From assembly GCA_023953775.1 (NCBI GenBank), contig JAMLJD010000039.1, positions 1 to 38,191 of the forward strand: a DNA stretch of 38,191 nucleotides. The letters run 5' to 3'. This DNA comes from Rhizobiaceae bacterium (GTDB lineage Bacteria; Pseudomonadota; Alphaproteobacteria; Rhizobiales; Rhizobiaceae). Each line of letters begins with the position of its first letter. The stretch's first letter is position 1. Positions 1 to 8,119 of the stretch are shown here, piece by piece. The notes below the pieces were generated by a model. It ran no database searches and was not told the origin of the DNA. It worked only from the letters and a program-made list of their open reading frames with translations. The position numbers and the translations under genes are program-made.

Positions 1-2
1 CG

Positions 3-239
3 GGGCCGAAATCGGCCATCGGCCTGCATCAGTTCTATGCCGTCGGCGCCGCGCCGGCCGACCCCGCGCAAGCGATGGCCGACGCGCAACTCACCACGGC
101 GCGGATCACGCGGCACCTGGTGGACATGGGTGTCGATCCGACCCTGTGGCTGCACGCGCTCGATACGCCTCCGACCGCGCTCTACTCCCTGTCGCCCGCG
201 GAGATGGCGTCGTACCGGCTGGTCGGCCGCTCGAGCTGA
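3..239 (+). CDS. C-terminal part of a possible COG3904-like periplasmic protein (5' end outside window)
   Basis: An open frame enters from the left edge and stops at TGA 237-239, giving 78 visible residues. The visible part contains GLHQFY near the start and LSPAEMASYRLV close to the C-terminus. From memory, this pattern of a short G-x-HQFY stretch, a helical 'MGVDP' segment and a closing 'LSPAEM..Y.L' is seen in COG3904-type predicted periplasmic proteins related to the ClpP/crotonase fold. That assignment rests on pattern memory only. No catalytic residues or signal peptide can be judged because the N-terminus is missing. The gene converges on the diguanylate cyclase gene, with about 10 bases between the stop codons. 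Confidence 0.5.
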   Translation, partial: GPKSAIGLHQFYAVGAAPADPAQAMADAQLTTARITRHLVDMGVDPTLWLHALDTPPTALYSLSPAEMASYRLVGRSS

Positions 240-249
240 CCGTGACCCG

Positions 250-1470
250 TCAGGCGAGGCTGCGCAGCATTTGCGGCGGCTGGACGGTGCGGTCCTCGCG
301 GGCAGGGCGCGGCGCAGGGGCGAGGCGGACACAGTCGCGGCCGTCGCGTTTGGCCGCGTAGAGCGCGCGGTCGGCGCGGTCCAGAAGGTCGGCCCAGTGT
401 TCGTCGTCGGCGCGCTCGGCGACGCCGAAGCTGGCCGTGACGGAAGAGCCCTTTTCCAGCCCGTCAATGGCACGCACGGCAAAGGCGATGCGGACCTGCT
501 CGGCGAACTGCCTGGCGGTCGAAACGGTTGCCCCCGACAGGAGAACCGCGAACTCCTCGCCGCCGATGCGGGCGACGAGATAGCGGCTTGCTGCGGCGCG
601 GGCCAGGGTATCGGCGAATGCCGCAATGACCTTGTCACCGACCGCATGGCCATAGGTGTCGTTGATCGACTTGAAGTTGTCGAGATCGCACACCACGACC
701 GACAGGGCCTGCCGCCGGGCTTCCGGGTCCTCGACGATGGCCTGGAGCCGCTCCTGGAACCCACGTCGGTTGAGGACACCGGACAGCGCGTCGGTGATCG
801 ACCGCGACTTGATCTCGGCGAGCAGGTCCGCGGCCAGGACAATCAGCAGGAAAAGCGCTATCGCCAGTGCGAAAACGGTCGCGATCGTCTGCGAGATCAG
901 GGCGTATTGAGTGGCCAGATACTGCTCCGGACCGGTTCCCGTTCCTCCGAAACCGGCCGACAGGAAGGGCTTGGTCATGAACTGCAGCGCGCTCAGGGCG
1001 AGAAGTGCACCAAGCAGACGGTCGGACGTCCGCATCCGGTCGCCGGAGAGGACGATTGCCGCCGCGATCATCTGCAGCAGGAAGTAGGGCGCCTGATACA
1101 GCGTCATGCGGACGAAGGAGCCGCGATCGAGCACGTCGACGACGGCGAGTTTCACCGCGATCGCAACAAGGCAGACCAGGCCAAGCATGCGCCATGGCGG
1201 CCTGAGCGCATACATGCGGGCGAGCCCGACATTGAAGGCAACCATCGCGGCAAGGACAGCGGCATAAGACAAGGTCGCGACCGCGCGCGGCGCATCGAGC
1301 GCGTGGACGACGAACTCCAAAACGAAATTCGCCATGCCGAAAACATAGGCGAGCGCGAACCAACGCGCGCACACATAGGATTTCTCGTAGAGCGCAAAGG
1401 ACAGGAATACCGTCGCCAGCAGACCAGCCACCGACAGATTGATCGCCAGAATGAAACCTGCGCCGCTCAT
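250..1470 (-). CDS. Membrane-anchored diguanylate cyclase (GGDEF domain)
   Basis: The 406-residue protein has an N-terminal membrane region of about six to seven hydrophobic segments (roughly residues 5-215) and a C-terminal GGDEF domain (roughly 225-390). The signature reads GGEEF, a functional variant, preceded by the usual DLDNFKSINDTYGHAVGD segment that binds metal and nucleotide. This predicts synthesis of cyclic di-GMP from two GTP at the cytoplasmic face of the inner membrane, probably controlled by a signal sensed in the membrane domain. The residues that would form the RxxD inhibitory site, five positions before GGEEF, read ASRY, so classical product inhibition seems absent. The start at 1470 was chosen because GGAG lies about eight bases upstream. 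An in-frame ATG at 1512 would add 14 residues that look non-membrane. No EAL domain is present. Confidence 0.92.
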   Translation of the reverse strand: MSGAGFILAINLSVAGLLATVFLSFALYEKSYVCARWFALAYVFGMANFVLEFVVHALDAPRAVATLSYAAVLAAMVAFNVGLARMYALRPPWRMLGLVCLVAIAVKLAVVDVLDRGSFVRMTLYQAPYFLLQMIAAAIVLSGDRMRTSDRLLGALLALSALQFMTKPFLSAGFGGTGTGPEQYLATQYALISQTIATVFALAIALFLLIVLAADLLAEIKSRSITDALSGVLNRRGFQERLQAIVEDPEARRQALSVVVCDLDNFKSINDTYGHAVGDKVIAAFADTLARAAASRYLVARIGGEEFAVLLSGATVSTARQFAEQVRIAFAVRAIDGLEKGSSVTASFGVAERADDEHWADLLDRADRALYAAKRDGRDCVRLAPAPRPAREDRTVQPPQMLRSLA

Positions 1471-1598
1471 CCAATCGCTCCAGATGCAGCGATCATGCGG
1501 CGGGACGGACAAGAAATCGGAAACGAAACGCGTGTAGGAGCCGAGATCACGCTTTCATGGTTAACCGCCGGTAAAGGCGAGCAGGCGTGGCGCGCCTC

Positions 1599-1811
1599 CT
1601 ACTTGTCCTCGGCCTGATATTCCAGAAGGTCACCCGGCTGGCAGTCGAGGACCTCGCAGATCTTCTCCAGCGTCTCGAAGCGGACGCCGCGCACCTTGCC
1701 GGACTTCAGAAGCGACACGTTCTGCTCCGTGATGCCGATCCGCTCGGCCAGATCCTTGGAGCGCATCTTGCGGCGCGCCAGCATCACATCGAGGTTGACG
1801 ACGATCGGCAT
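1599..1811 (-). CDS. Xre/YozG-family helix-turn-helix transcriptional regulator
   Basis: This 70-residue protein is almost entirely one Cro/C1-type helix-turn-helix domain. It contains SKDLAERIGITEQNVSLLKSGK, split here as the scaffold helix and the recognition helix around residues 18-40, then a third helix with LEKICEVLDCQPGDLLEY, which is typical of the YozG/HTH_26 group. Its ATG shares one base with the stop codon of the upstream DUF2975 gene, so the two are translationally coupled. Small Xre proteins of this group regularly sit directly behind a DUF2975 membrane protein. The likely role is autoregulation of the two-gene operon, perhaps through the TATCGCGATA palindrome upstream. The target is inferred. 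Confidence 0.9.
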   Translation of the reverse strand: MPIVVNLDVMLARRKMRSKDLAERIGITEQNVSLLKSGKVRGVRFETLEKICEVLDCQPGDLLEYQAEDK

Positions 1812-2356
1812 CACACGAAGTCGCGTTGTTCGGCGCGAACCTCGGCGGCGAGTGCCATGAGGCGGCTCGTCATGTACATGATGCAGGCGATCAACAGAGA
1901 CAGCATCTCGGCGCTGCCAACGCCGATGACGAGCATCGTCTCGCCGGGCGGATTGCCGATCGTCAAGGCCAGGATCATGAGCATGCGTAGCAGGATGCTG
2001 CCGGCGGCGACAGCCAGAAAGGCCATGCTGGCGCGGCGCATCCAGTGCGCGGATTCTCCGGAGAGCGGCTCGGGAGCCGTGAAGGCGCCGAACATGCACC
2101 ACACGCAGTAAAGGGCGAAGAAGAGCAGGCCGAACTGGACGGCGATCAGCGCCGCGGTGACACCGATGGCCGACGTGGTGAACGCCAGCGGTCCCGACAG
2201 CGACAGATGGCTGCGCACGAGCCGCTCGAAAAGCATCGGGTCGGACCATGATTCCGCGAAGAACCAGGTCATGCCGACTGCGAGGAACAGCCCGCAGACA
2301 AGAACGATGCCCCGCATAAGCCGGCCGAGCCGCCACAGGCGCGCGATATCGTGCAT
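1811..2356 (-). CDS. DUF2975-family integral membrane protein
   Basis: The 181-residue protein has about four predicted membrane helices (around residues 14-32, 55-85, 108-128 and 140-165) with short loops, matching the DUF2975 layout. It has no recognisable catalytic residues and its biochemical function is unknown. The start codon at 2356 has a good AGGAG ribosome-binding site six bases upstream. The stop overlaps the ATG of the Xre regulator by one base. In many bacteria this pair forms a small self-contained membrane protein/regulator module, possibly with the membrane protein affecting the activity of the regulator. That mechanism is inference. Confidence 0.85.
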   Translation of the reverse strand: MHDIARLWRLGRLMRGIVLVCGLFLAVGMTWFFAESWSDPMLFERLVRSHLSLSGPLAFTTSAIGVTAALIAVQFGLLFFALYCVWCMFGAFTAPEPLSGESAHWMRRASMAFLAVAAGSILLRMLMILALTIGNPPGETMLVIGVGSAEMLSLLIACIMYMTSRLMALAAEVRAEQRDFV

Positions 2357-2382
2357 TGCATTCTCCTAGTGATTGAAATAAT

Positions 2383-2392
2383 TATCGCGATA
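2383..2392. promoter_or_regulatory. Perfect 10-bp palindrome, candidate operator of the DUF2975/Xre operon
   Basis: The sequence TATCGCGATA is a perfect palindrome 27 bases upstream of the DUF2975 start. It lies in the AT-rich 65-83 base gap between this operon and the divergent lipoprotein gene, and is surrounded by AATAATT repeats. Position and symmetry fit a binding site for a dimeric Xre repressor. Binding is inferred. Confidence 0.5.
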
Positions 2393-2439
2393 CAATAATT
2401 AATTACCCTAATTCGTTTTCCATGAAAAGGGCCTCAGGC

Positions 2440-3057
2440 ATGATATCTCGACTTTCCGCCGGCAGAATCCTGATCTGTGCAGCCGGCTCAATGGCGCTCG
2501 TCGGCTGCATGACCGCCAACCCCCGGACGCTCTATGAACTGTCCCGCTTCGATCCGCTGAACGCCGATCCGGCGGACATCGCCGTGGCGGTCAAGACAGA
2601 CCGGAAGCTTCATCTGAGGCAGGGCGACGTGGTGCTGCGGATGGCGCTCGACAGCGACGACAAGAGCCGGGCCTTCGACGAGCGCTTCGTCCTCTCGATC
2701 ACCCGCGATACGGGCACGGCCAATCTCGCAGGATCCCTAAGGGAAACCGAGCATGTCCTGTCGGCGGCGGTCGCGGCCGGCGACAGGGAGCGCTTCAGGG
2801 CCGTCCAGGCCAGGGCCCGCAAGGCGCGGGAGGAGAAGGCGACCGGCGGCAAGGGATCGATGACCGTGGCGATCTCCGGCGGCTGCAAGACCGGACCGCT
2901 CGAGGGCGAGGACGTGCATGTGCGCAGCTATATGCGTGCCGAAACCGGCGGCACCTACTTCCCGCTGACCGGCGAGATGAAGCTCGCGGATGTTTTCAAG
3001 AAGGCCGGCGTCCCCGTCGCGGACATCTCTTACTGCGACGGGGAGGGAAAGGGCTGA
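2440..3057 (+). CDS. Putative lipoprotein of unknown function
   Basis: The 205-residue protein starts with a short basic segment, a hydrophobic stretch and the lipobox ALVGC (Cys about residue 23), so it should be lipid-modified and anchored to a membrane facing the periplasm. The mature part is hydrophilic, with a central Arg/Ala/Lys-rich helical segment (RFRAVQARARKAREEK) and two further cysteines (GGCKTG, YCDGEG) that could form a disulfide. I do not recognise a family. The start at 2440 is preferred because AAAAGGG precedes it at suitable spacing; ATG 2422 would add six residues and lacks a ribosome-binding site. It is divergent from the DUF2975 operon and convergent with leuC. Confidence 0.8.
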   Translation: MISRLSAGRILICAAGSMALVGCMTANPRTLYELSRFDPLNADPADIAVAVKTDRKLHLRQGDVVLRMALDSDDKSRAFDERFVLSITRDTGTANLAGSLRETEHVLSAAVAAGDRERFRAVQARARKAREEKATGGKGSMTVAISGGCKTGPLEGEDVHVRSYMRAETGGTYFPLTGEMKLADVFKKAGVPVADISYCDGEGKG

Positions 3058-3070
3058 GTGCTCAGCCCTT
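3049..3070. terminator. Bidirectional hairpin between the lipoprotein gene and leuC
   Basis: AAGGGCTGAG at 3049-3058 pairs perfectly with CTCAGCCCTT at 3061-3070. The two convergent genes end inside the arms: the lipoprotein stop is at 3055-3057 and the leuC stop at 3062-3064. There is no real T-tract on either side, so terminator strength is uncertain. Confidence 0.55.
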
Positions 3071-4477
3071 GTGCCAATCCCGGATATCGACGAACCGGCC
3101 GGCTATCGCGGCGGCGGCCGCCATGGCGGGCGACACCAGATGCGTGCGACCCTTGAAGCCCTGCCGGCCCTCGAAGTTCCGGTTCGACGTCGATGCGCAG
3201 CGCTCCTGCGGCTTGAGGCGATCGTCGTTCATCGCCAGGCACATCGAACATCCCGGTTCGCGCCAGTCGAAGCCGGCGGCCCTGAAGATCCTGTCGAGGC
3301 CTTCGGCCTCGGCCTGCGCCTTCACCAGGCCGGAGCCGGGCACGATCATCGCATCGACGCGCTCCGCCACGGTCTTTCCCTCGACGACCTTCGCCGCCTC
3401 GCGCAGGTCTTCGATGCGGCCGTTGGTGCACGAGCCGATGAACACGCGGTCGAGCTCGATGTCGGTGATCTTCGTTCCCGGCTTCAGCCCCATATAGTCG
3501 AGCGCACGCTGCTTCGACTTGCGCTTGTTCTCATCGGCGATCTCGTCGGGATCGGGCACGACGCCGGTGACGGAGACCACGTCTTCGGGCGAGGAGCCCC
3601 AGGTCACGATCGGCGGCAGGTTGGCGGCGTCGAGGGTCACCACGCGGTCGAAATGCGCGCCCTCGTCGGTGACGAGCGTATCCCAGTAGGCGCGCGCCAT
3701 GTCCCAGGCCTTGCCCTTCGGTGCGCGAGGGCGGCCCTCGATGTAGGCGTAGGTGATGTCGTCCGGTGCGATCATGCCGGCGCGCGCGCCACCCTCGATC
3801 GACATGTTGCAGACCGTCATCCGCCCTTCCATGGAGAGCGAACGGATCGCCTCGCCGGCATATTCGATGACATGGCCGGTGCCGCCGGCGGTGCCGATCT
3901 CGCCGATGATGGCGAGGATGATGTCCTTGGCGGTGACGCCCTCGGGAAGCTGTCCGTCCACCCGGACGAGCATGTTCTTCGCCTTGTTCTGGATCAGCGT
4001 CTGGGTCGCGAGCACGTGCTCGACCTCGGAGGTGCCGATGCCATGGGCAAGCGCTCCGAAGGCGCCATGCGTGGAGGTGTGGCTGTCGCCGCAGACGATC
4101 GTCATGCCGGGCAGCGTGAAGCCCTGCTCCGGTCCGACGATATGGACGATGCCCTGCCGCCGGTCCGCCTCGTTGTAGTACTCGATGCCGAAATCGGCGG
4201 CGTTCTTCGCCAGCGCCTCGACCTGGATGCGGCTTTCCTCGTTCTTGATGCCGTTGACGCGGTCGGGCGAGGTCGGGACGTTGTGGTCGACGACGGCCAG
4301 CGTGCGCGCCGGGTGGCGCACCTTGCGCCCCGCAAGGCGAAGGCCCTCGAAGGCCTGCGGGCTGGTCACTTCGTGAACCAGGTGACGATCGATATAGAGC
4401 AGGCAGGTACCGTCATCCTGGCGGTCCACCAGATGATCGTCGAAGATCTTGTCGTAGAGTGTGCGGGGTGCGCTCAT
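3062..4477 (-). CDS. leuC: 3-isopropylmalate dehydratase large subunit
   Basis: LeuC with LeuD isomerises 2-isopropylmalate to 3-isopropylmalate in leucine biosynthesis, using a [4Fe-4S] cluster in the cytoplasm. The 471-residue length is normal. The three cluster cysteines are visible: C350 in FIGSCTNGR, and C410 and C413 in GCSMC. Other aconitase-family landmarks are [19 protein letters not shown] and the C-terminal NRNFEGRQG with its substrate-binding arginine. AAGGA lies about nine bases before the ATG. leuD and leuB are not in the window; the gene is followed directly by the convergent lipoprotein gene, so in this genome leuC is separated from leuD. Confidence 0.97.
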   Translation of the reverse strand: MSAPRTLYDKIFDDHLVDRQDDGTCLLYIDRHLVHEVTSPQAFEGLRLAGRKVRHPARTLAVVDHNVPTSPDRVNGIKNEESRIQVEALAKNAADFGIEYYNEADRRQGIVHIVGPEQGFTLPGMTIVCGDSHTSTHGAFGALAHGIGTSEVEHVLATQTLIQNKAKNMLVRVDGQLPEGVTAKDIILAIIGEIGTAGGTGHVIEYAGEAIRSLSMEGRMTVCNMSIEGGARAGMIAPDDITYAYIEGRPRAPKGKAWDMARAYWDTLVTDEGAHFDRVVTLDAANLPPIVTWGSSPEDVVSVTGVVPDPDEIADENKRKSKQRALDYMGLKPGTKITDIELDRVFIGSCTNGRIEDLREAAKVVEGKTVAERVDAMIVPGSGLVKAQAEAEGLDRIFRAAGFDWREPGCSMCLAMNDDRLKPQERCASTSNRNFEGRQGFKGRTHLVSPAMAAAAAIAGRFVDIRDWHKG

Positions 4478-4540
4478 GAGCGTGGTCCTTGATGAGCTTT
4501 CGGAAAGGGCGTCGGGCTTATGCGGGCTCGTCCGGCGGCG

Positions 4541-4657
4541 TCAGGCGACCCGCGCCAGCCGGGTTCCGACAAGCCGCGTGTAGAAGCGGGCGGGCAGCCG
4601 CTTGGCGTCCTGAAGGACGAAGCGCTTGTAGGCCGGGTTTCCGAACAGGCTTTCCAT
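4541..4657 (-). CDS. Possible 38-residue small protein upstream of leuC
   Basis: An ATG at 4657 opens a frame of 38 codons ending at TGA 4541-4543. The product starts MESLFGNPAYKRF and is strongly basic with an amphipathic look (Lys/Arg plus aromatic residues). The frame fills the gap between mgtC and leuC and does not overlap either. A TTG 12 codons earlier is an alternative start that would nearly abut the mgtC stop. There is no strong ribosome-binding site and I recognise no family. It could be a small protein, the remnant of a larger gene, or chance. Confidence 0.35.
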   Translation of the reverse strand: MESLFGNPAYKRFVLQDAKRLPARFYTRLVGTRLARVA

Positions 4658-4693
4658 GGCGCGCTCATTATCAAGCTTTCGACGCCGCGGCAA

Positions 4694-5197
4694 TCAGGAC
4701 GCGTCCCCGCGGCCACCTTCGCGATGATCGACAAACGACTTCTCGATCCGGTGAAGAACCATGAGCACGACGAGTGCGAGCAGTGTGGCGAGACCAGCGA
4801 TCTGCCAGAAGCCGAGGCCCGATGCGAGACCAATGGCACCAGCCAGCCACATTCCGGCGCCGGTGGTAAGTCCCTTCACCTTGCCGCGCGAGAAGATGAT
4901 GGTGCCCGCGGCGAGAAAGGCTACGCCGGCGGTCACTGCCTCGATGAGGCGGATCGGATCGAGGCGGGTGGATTCCGCCGCGAACTGATCGCTGTGGACG
5001 ATTTCTATGCCGAGCAGCGCGAAGCTCGCCGCCGCGACCGCGACGAGGACATGGGTGCGAAGGCCCGCCGAATGTCGCTGCCATTCCCGCTCGAATCCCA
5101 CCACCGCGCCAAGGAGCGTAGCGAGCAGGAGCCTGAGAGCGATGGTCGGAACGCCGAGATAGCTGGGCTGACCGATCTGTTCCAGTAGCTGTTCCAC
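4694..5197 (-). CDS. MgtC/SapB-family membrane protein
   Basis: The conserved part starts VEQLLEQIGQPSYL and continues with membrane helices. It contains the family signature GFEREWQRHSAGLRTHVLV, followed by AGVAFLAAGTIIF and GLTTGAGMWLAGAIGLASGLGFW. MgtC proteins are inner-membrane proteins linked to low-magnesium survival and, in some species, inhibition of F1Fo ATP synthase. This one lacks the long C-terminal ACT-like domain and belongs to the short SapB-like form (about 167 residues). The start is uncertain: no ATG precedes the conserved region. GTG 5197 matches the usual family start (MEQLL), GTG 5206 adds three codons, and the frame stays open further into the methyltransferase gene. 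It is probably transcribed with the genes upstream. Confidence 0.85.
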   Translation of the reverse strand: MEQLLEQIGQPSYLGVPTIALRLLLATLLGAVVGFEREWQRHSAGLRTHVLVAVAAASFALLGIEIVHSDQFAAESTRLDPIRLIEAVTAGVAFLAAGTIIFSRGKVKGLTTGAGMWLAGAIGLASGLGFWQIAGLATLLALVVLMVLHRIEKSFVDHREGGRGDAS

Positions 5198-5241
5198 GGG
5201 TGTCACACGCCGCGCGGCGCGCTCCTCGATATCAGACTGCT

Positions 5242-5871
5242 TCAGCCCACGACGAACACGAACGTCTTGACCAGCACCTCGGGTTCGGCGATCGCGAAGG
5301 CGCGGAAGGGCGCGCTTTCCTCGACGATGCTCCATCGCCCCGCGCTCTCCAGTTCCATGAACTTGTCGCGAAAACCGTCCCGTTCGAGGACGACGTCGCG
5401 AACCGTCGCGACGATGTGCCCGCCAGGCCGGGTCATGCGCACAAGTTCGTCGAAGCCCGAGGCAGGCGCATGGCCCTCGGTGAAGACGCCGGTCGACAGG
5501 ATCGCCGCGAAATAGCGGTCGGGCCAGGGCAGGCTGTCGCCGAGGCGGGCGCGCTTCAGATCCGCATAGGCGTTGCGCGACGCGGCGATCGCCAGCATCT
5601 CGTCGGAAAGATCGAGGCCTTCGACATGGCCGTAGCCGAGCGCCCTGAGCGACGGGCCGGTCAGGCCGGTGCCGCAGCCCGCGTCGAGCAGCGGCCCGTC
5701 CTCGCGCGGTACGTAGCGGGCGACCCAGGCCGCGATCATGAAAGGCAGGCTGTAACCGAGTTCGAGCGTCTCGCGGTCATACGCCGCCGCCCAGCTTGCG
5801 TAGGCCGCCGACAGCTCGGCGTCGCTCGACGCCGCATAGACCATTTCGAGCGGTGACTTGGCTTCACTCAT
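5242..5871 (-). CDS. Class I SAM-dependent methyltransferase
   Basis: The 209-residue protein has a Rossmann methyltransferase core: motif I is LLDAGCGTGLTG (about residues 61-72), the acidic ribose-binding residue falls in GLDLSDEM, and motif IV-like residues are SLPWPDRYFAAILSTGVF. The layout (short helical N-terminus with AAYDRETLELGY, then the core) resembles the WBSCR27-like group. The substrate cannot be predicted. Its ATG overlaps the end of the upstream ABC permease gene by eight bases, so it is translationally coupled to the transporter cassette. That may mean it acts on the imported compound or on a metabolite of it. Confidence 0.88.
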   Translation of the reverse strand: MSEAKSPLEMVYAASSDAELSAAYASWAAAYDRETLELGYSLPFMIAAWVARYVPREDGPLLDAGCGTGLTGPSLRALGYGHVEGLDLSDEMLAIAASRNAYADLKRARLGDSLPWPDRYFAAILSTGVFTEGHAPASGFDELVRMTRPGGHIVATVRDVVLERDGFRDKFMELESAGRWSIVEESAPFRAFAIAEPEVLVKTFVFVVG

Positions 5872-6700
5872 GTCCTTTTCCCTTGCGCATCCTCTTTTCC
5901 AGCGATCGAAGCGCGATCGAGAGGCTGACCGTCAGCATGAGATAGATATAGGCCACCACCGAGTAGGTTTCGAAGAACCGGAAGGAGCCGGCGGCGTAGA
6001 TCTTGCCCAGCTGCGTGATGTCGGCGACGCCGAGCACCGAAACCAGCGAGGAATCCTTGACCATGGCCACGAAGTCGTTGCCGAGCGGCGGCAGGATGGT
6101 GCGGATCGCCTGCGGCATGACGATCAGCCGGAACCGCTGGAAGCGCGACAGGCCGAGCGCCTTGGCCGCCTCGACCTGGCCTGCCTCGACGGACTGGATG
6201 CCGGCGCGGAACACCTCGGCGATGAAGGCCGAATAGCCGATGGTGAGCGCCAGCACCGCCCGCATCAGAAGCGAGACGTCGCGCACCAGAAGTTCGCCGA
6301 CCAGGCCGGCCTCCCGCAGCGGCGCGGTGAGCCAGTTCCAGCCGGCCACGAAGGCGGGGACGCCCGCGAATGCGATCCAGAACAACAGGACGAGGATCGG
6401 AATGCCGCGGATGATCTCGACATAGAAACGAGCAATCTGCCGCAGAACGAGCGATCCCGAGAGCGACATCAGCGCGATGGCGAGGCCGAGCGCCGAGGCG
6501 AGAGCGAAACCGCTGACCGTCACCCAGACGGTGATCCACAGGCCGCGCACGACGGTCGAGAAGATCTGTGTGTAAAGGTCGCTCGCCGCGATCGCCAGCG
6601 CGCAGGCAAGCGCGATCAGCGCGGCCGCCACGAGCCACCAGGGGAATTCCTTCCGGTCGCGTTTCGGGCGATCCGTGATGGCGCCGGCGATATCAGGCAT
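5864..6700 (-). CDS. Amino-acid-type ABC transporter permease (HisM/GlnP family)
   Basis: The 278-residue inner-membrane protein has a basic N-terminal tail, about six membrane helices and the permease EAA loop (VEAGQVEAAKALGLSRFQRFRLIVMPQAIR, interrupted here only by wording). This is characteristic of polar amino acid transporters, as is GNDFVAMVKDSSLVSVLGVADI further on. It should work with the substrate-binding protein encoded just upstream. The start at 6700 overlaps the GNAT stop by eight bases. Only one permease and no ATP-binding subunit gene occur in the cassette, so the ATPase must be encoded elsewhere and the permease probably forms a homodimer. Confidence 0.93.
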   Translation of the reverse strand: MPDIAGAITDRPKRDRKEFPWWLVAAALIALACALAIAASDLYTQIFSTVVRGLWITVWVTVSGFALASALGLAIALMSLSGSLVLRQIARFYVEIIRGIPILVLLFWIAFAGVPAFVAGWNWLTAPLREAGLVGELLVRDVSLLMRAVLALTIGYSAFIAEVFRAGIQSVEAGQVEAAKALGLSRFQRFRLIVMPQAIRTILPPLGNDFVAMVKDSSLVSVLGVADITQLGKIYAAGSFRFFETYSVVAYIYLMLTVSLSIALRSLEKRMRKGKGHE

Positions 6701-7196
6701 TGCCGTGCATCGGCCTGACGAAGAGCTGCTCGCGCACGCCGCCGTCCCACTGATCGACCTCGGTTTCGCTGTCGAGGCGGAAGCCGTGGCGCTCGTAGAG
6801 CCGCCGGGCCGCGTCGAGGCCGGAAAAGGTGGTGAGCCATGCCGGTCCGGGCGAGCGCGTGTCGAGAAAGGCCATCGCCCGATCCATAAGCCGCGCCCCG
6901 AGGCCGGTGCCGCGGGCCGCATCGGAGACGATGAACCAGCGCAGATGCGCGCCGCGGTCGCTTCCTCCGCTGGCGTCGAGCGTCACGGAGCCGACGAGCT
7001 CGGCGCCGCGATAGGCTGTCAGGAAGAGGTCGCGGCGGGGATCGAACCGGTCGAGAAACGCCGCCATCTCGGCGGCGACCCTCGTCTCGAAGCCGAGGCC
7101 GAAGCCCCAGTCGCGGGCGTAATACCCGGCGTGCAGCCCGGTCACGCCGGCGAGCGCGCCGGGACGGTAGCCGCCGAACGCGACCGGATCAGACAA
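6693..7196 (-). CDS. GNAT-family N-acetyltransferase
   Basis: The 167-residue protein shows the GNAT core: HLRWFIVSDAARGTGLGARLMD carries the acetyl-CoA pyrophosphate-binding R-G-x-G-L-G motif, followed by TTFSGLDAARRLYERHGFRL. It would transfer an acetyl group from acetyl-CoA to an amine, substrate unknown. The N-terminal region (GVTGLHAGYYARDWGFGLGFE) resembles the acetyltransferase domain sometimes fused to MarR regulators. The start is unusual. The best candidate is TTG 7196, five bases after the substrate-binding protein stop; there is no ATG before the conserved region and no clear Shine-Dalgarno sequence, so translation probably depends on coupling. It sits between the binding protein and permease genes of one transporter. 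Confidence 0.85.
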   Translation of the reverse strand: MSDPVAFGGYRPGALAGVTGLHAGYYARDWGFGLGFETRVAAEMAAFLDRFDPRRDLFLTAYRGAELVGSVTLDASGGSDRGAHLRWFIVSDAARGTGLGARLMDRAMAFLDTRSPGPAWLTTFSGLDAARRLYERHGFRLDSETEVDQWDGGVREQLFVRPMHGNA

Positions 7197-7201
7197 GGCG
7201 C

Positions 7202-7993
7202 CTACTGCCCGAGCTTGTAGTCGAGGAACCACTTCTTGTTCAAAGCGTCGAGCGTGCCGTCCGCCTTCAGCGCGGCGATGCCGGCATTGATCGGCGCGAC
7301 GAGGTCGGAGCCCTTCGGGAAGATGAAGCCAAAATCCTCCGAGCCGAGCGGCCCGCCGATCACCTTCAGCTTGCCGCCCGACGACTCGACATAGCCATTG
7401 GCCGCGACGCCGTCGGTCAGGACCAGATCGACGTCGCCGGCCAGGAGCGCCTGCACGGTGGCGCCGAAGGTCTCGAACAGCTTGATGCGCGGGTTCTGCT
7501 CGTTGCCGTCGAGGATATCGTAGACCGAGACGTAGAACGGCGTCGTGCCGGGCTGGGCGGCAACGAGAAGCTCGTCCCTGGCGGCGAATTCCTTCTCGTC
7601 GGCGAAGCGCGTCTCGTCGGCGCGTACCAGCATGCGCATCTCCGAGTGCATGTAGGCATCGGAGAAGTCGACCTTCTCCTTGCGGTCGTCGCGAATGGTG
7701 ATGCCGGTCATGCCCATGTCGTACTGCTTGTCGGAGACGGACTGGATCATCGCGTCCCAGGAGGTGTTCTGATACTCGACGGTGAAGTTCATGCGCTTGG
7801 CCATCTCGGCCATGGCGTCGTATTCCCAGCCGATGGCGTTGCCGGTCTTGGGATCGACGAACTGCAGCGGCGGGTAGGCGTTCTCGGTCACGATCACGAC
7901 GGTGCGGCCGCCGAGATCGGGCAGGGATTGCGCGGCGGACGGCAGCGCCAGCGCGAGGATCGCGGCAACGGCCGCAAGCAGGGTTCTGGTCAT
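7202..7993 (-). CDS. Periplasmic amino-acid-binding protein (ABC transporter, SBP family 3)
   Basis: The 263-residue protein has a cleavable signal peptide ([20 protein letters not shown], cleavage near AAQS) and a bilobed binding fold. Conserved pieces are [50 protein letters not shown] and the closing LNKKWFLDY, all typical of polar amino acid binding proteins. It should bind the solute in the periplasm and deliver it to the permease at 5864-6700. A good AAGGAAGGG ribosome-binding site precedes the ATG. It is the first gene of the minus-strand cassette. The exact ligand (polar amino acid, opine or similar) cannot be read from sequence. Confidence 0.93.
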   Translation of the reverse strand: MTRTLLAAVAAILALALPSAAQSLPDLGGRTVVIVTENAYPPLQFVDPKTGNAIGWEYDAMAEMAKRMNFTVEYQNTSWDAMIQSVSDKQYDMGMTGITIRDDRKEKVDFSDAYMHSEMRMLVRADETRFADEKEFAARDELLVAAQPGTTPFYVSVYDILDGNEQNPRIKLFETFGATVQALLAGDVDLVLTDGVAANGYVESSGGKLKVIGGPLGSEDFGFIFPKGSDLVAPINAGIAALKADGTLDALNKKWFLDYKLGQ

Positions 7994-8119
7994 GGTGCGG
8001 GTCCCTTCCTTGGCTTGGCGGACGCAACATCCGCGCAGGTCGAAATGCCGATGTTAGACCGACCGGACGCAGGATTGGAAGAAGGGAGCGGACGCTCCCG
8101 GCACCTGGCGCAAACGAAA

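Noticed and set aside
37..1617. Long plus-strand open frame opposite the diguanylate cyclase gene
   Set aside because: It is antisense to a clear GGDEF protein, is very rich in Arg/Gly/Asp without domain structure, and reflects high-GC codon use on the opposite strand.
2990..4492. 500-codon plus-strand frame opposite leuC
   Set aside because: It lies antisense to an unmistakable leuC and has no recognisable motif.
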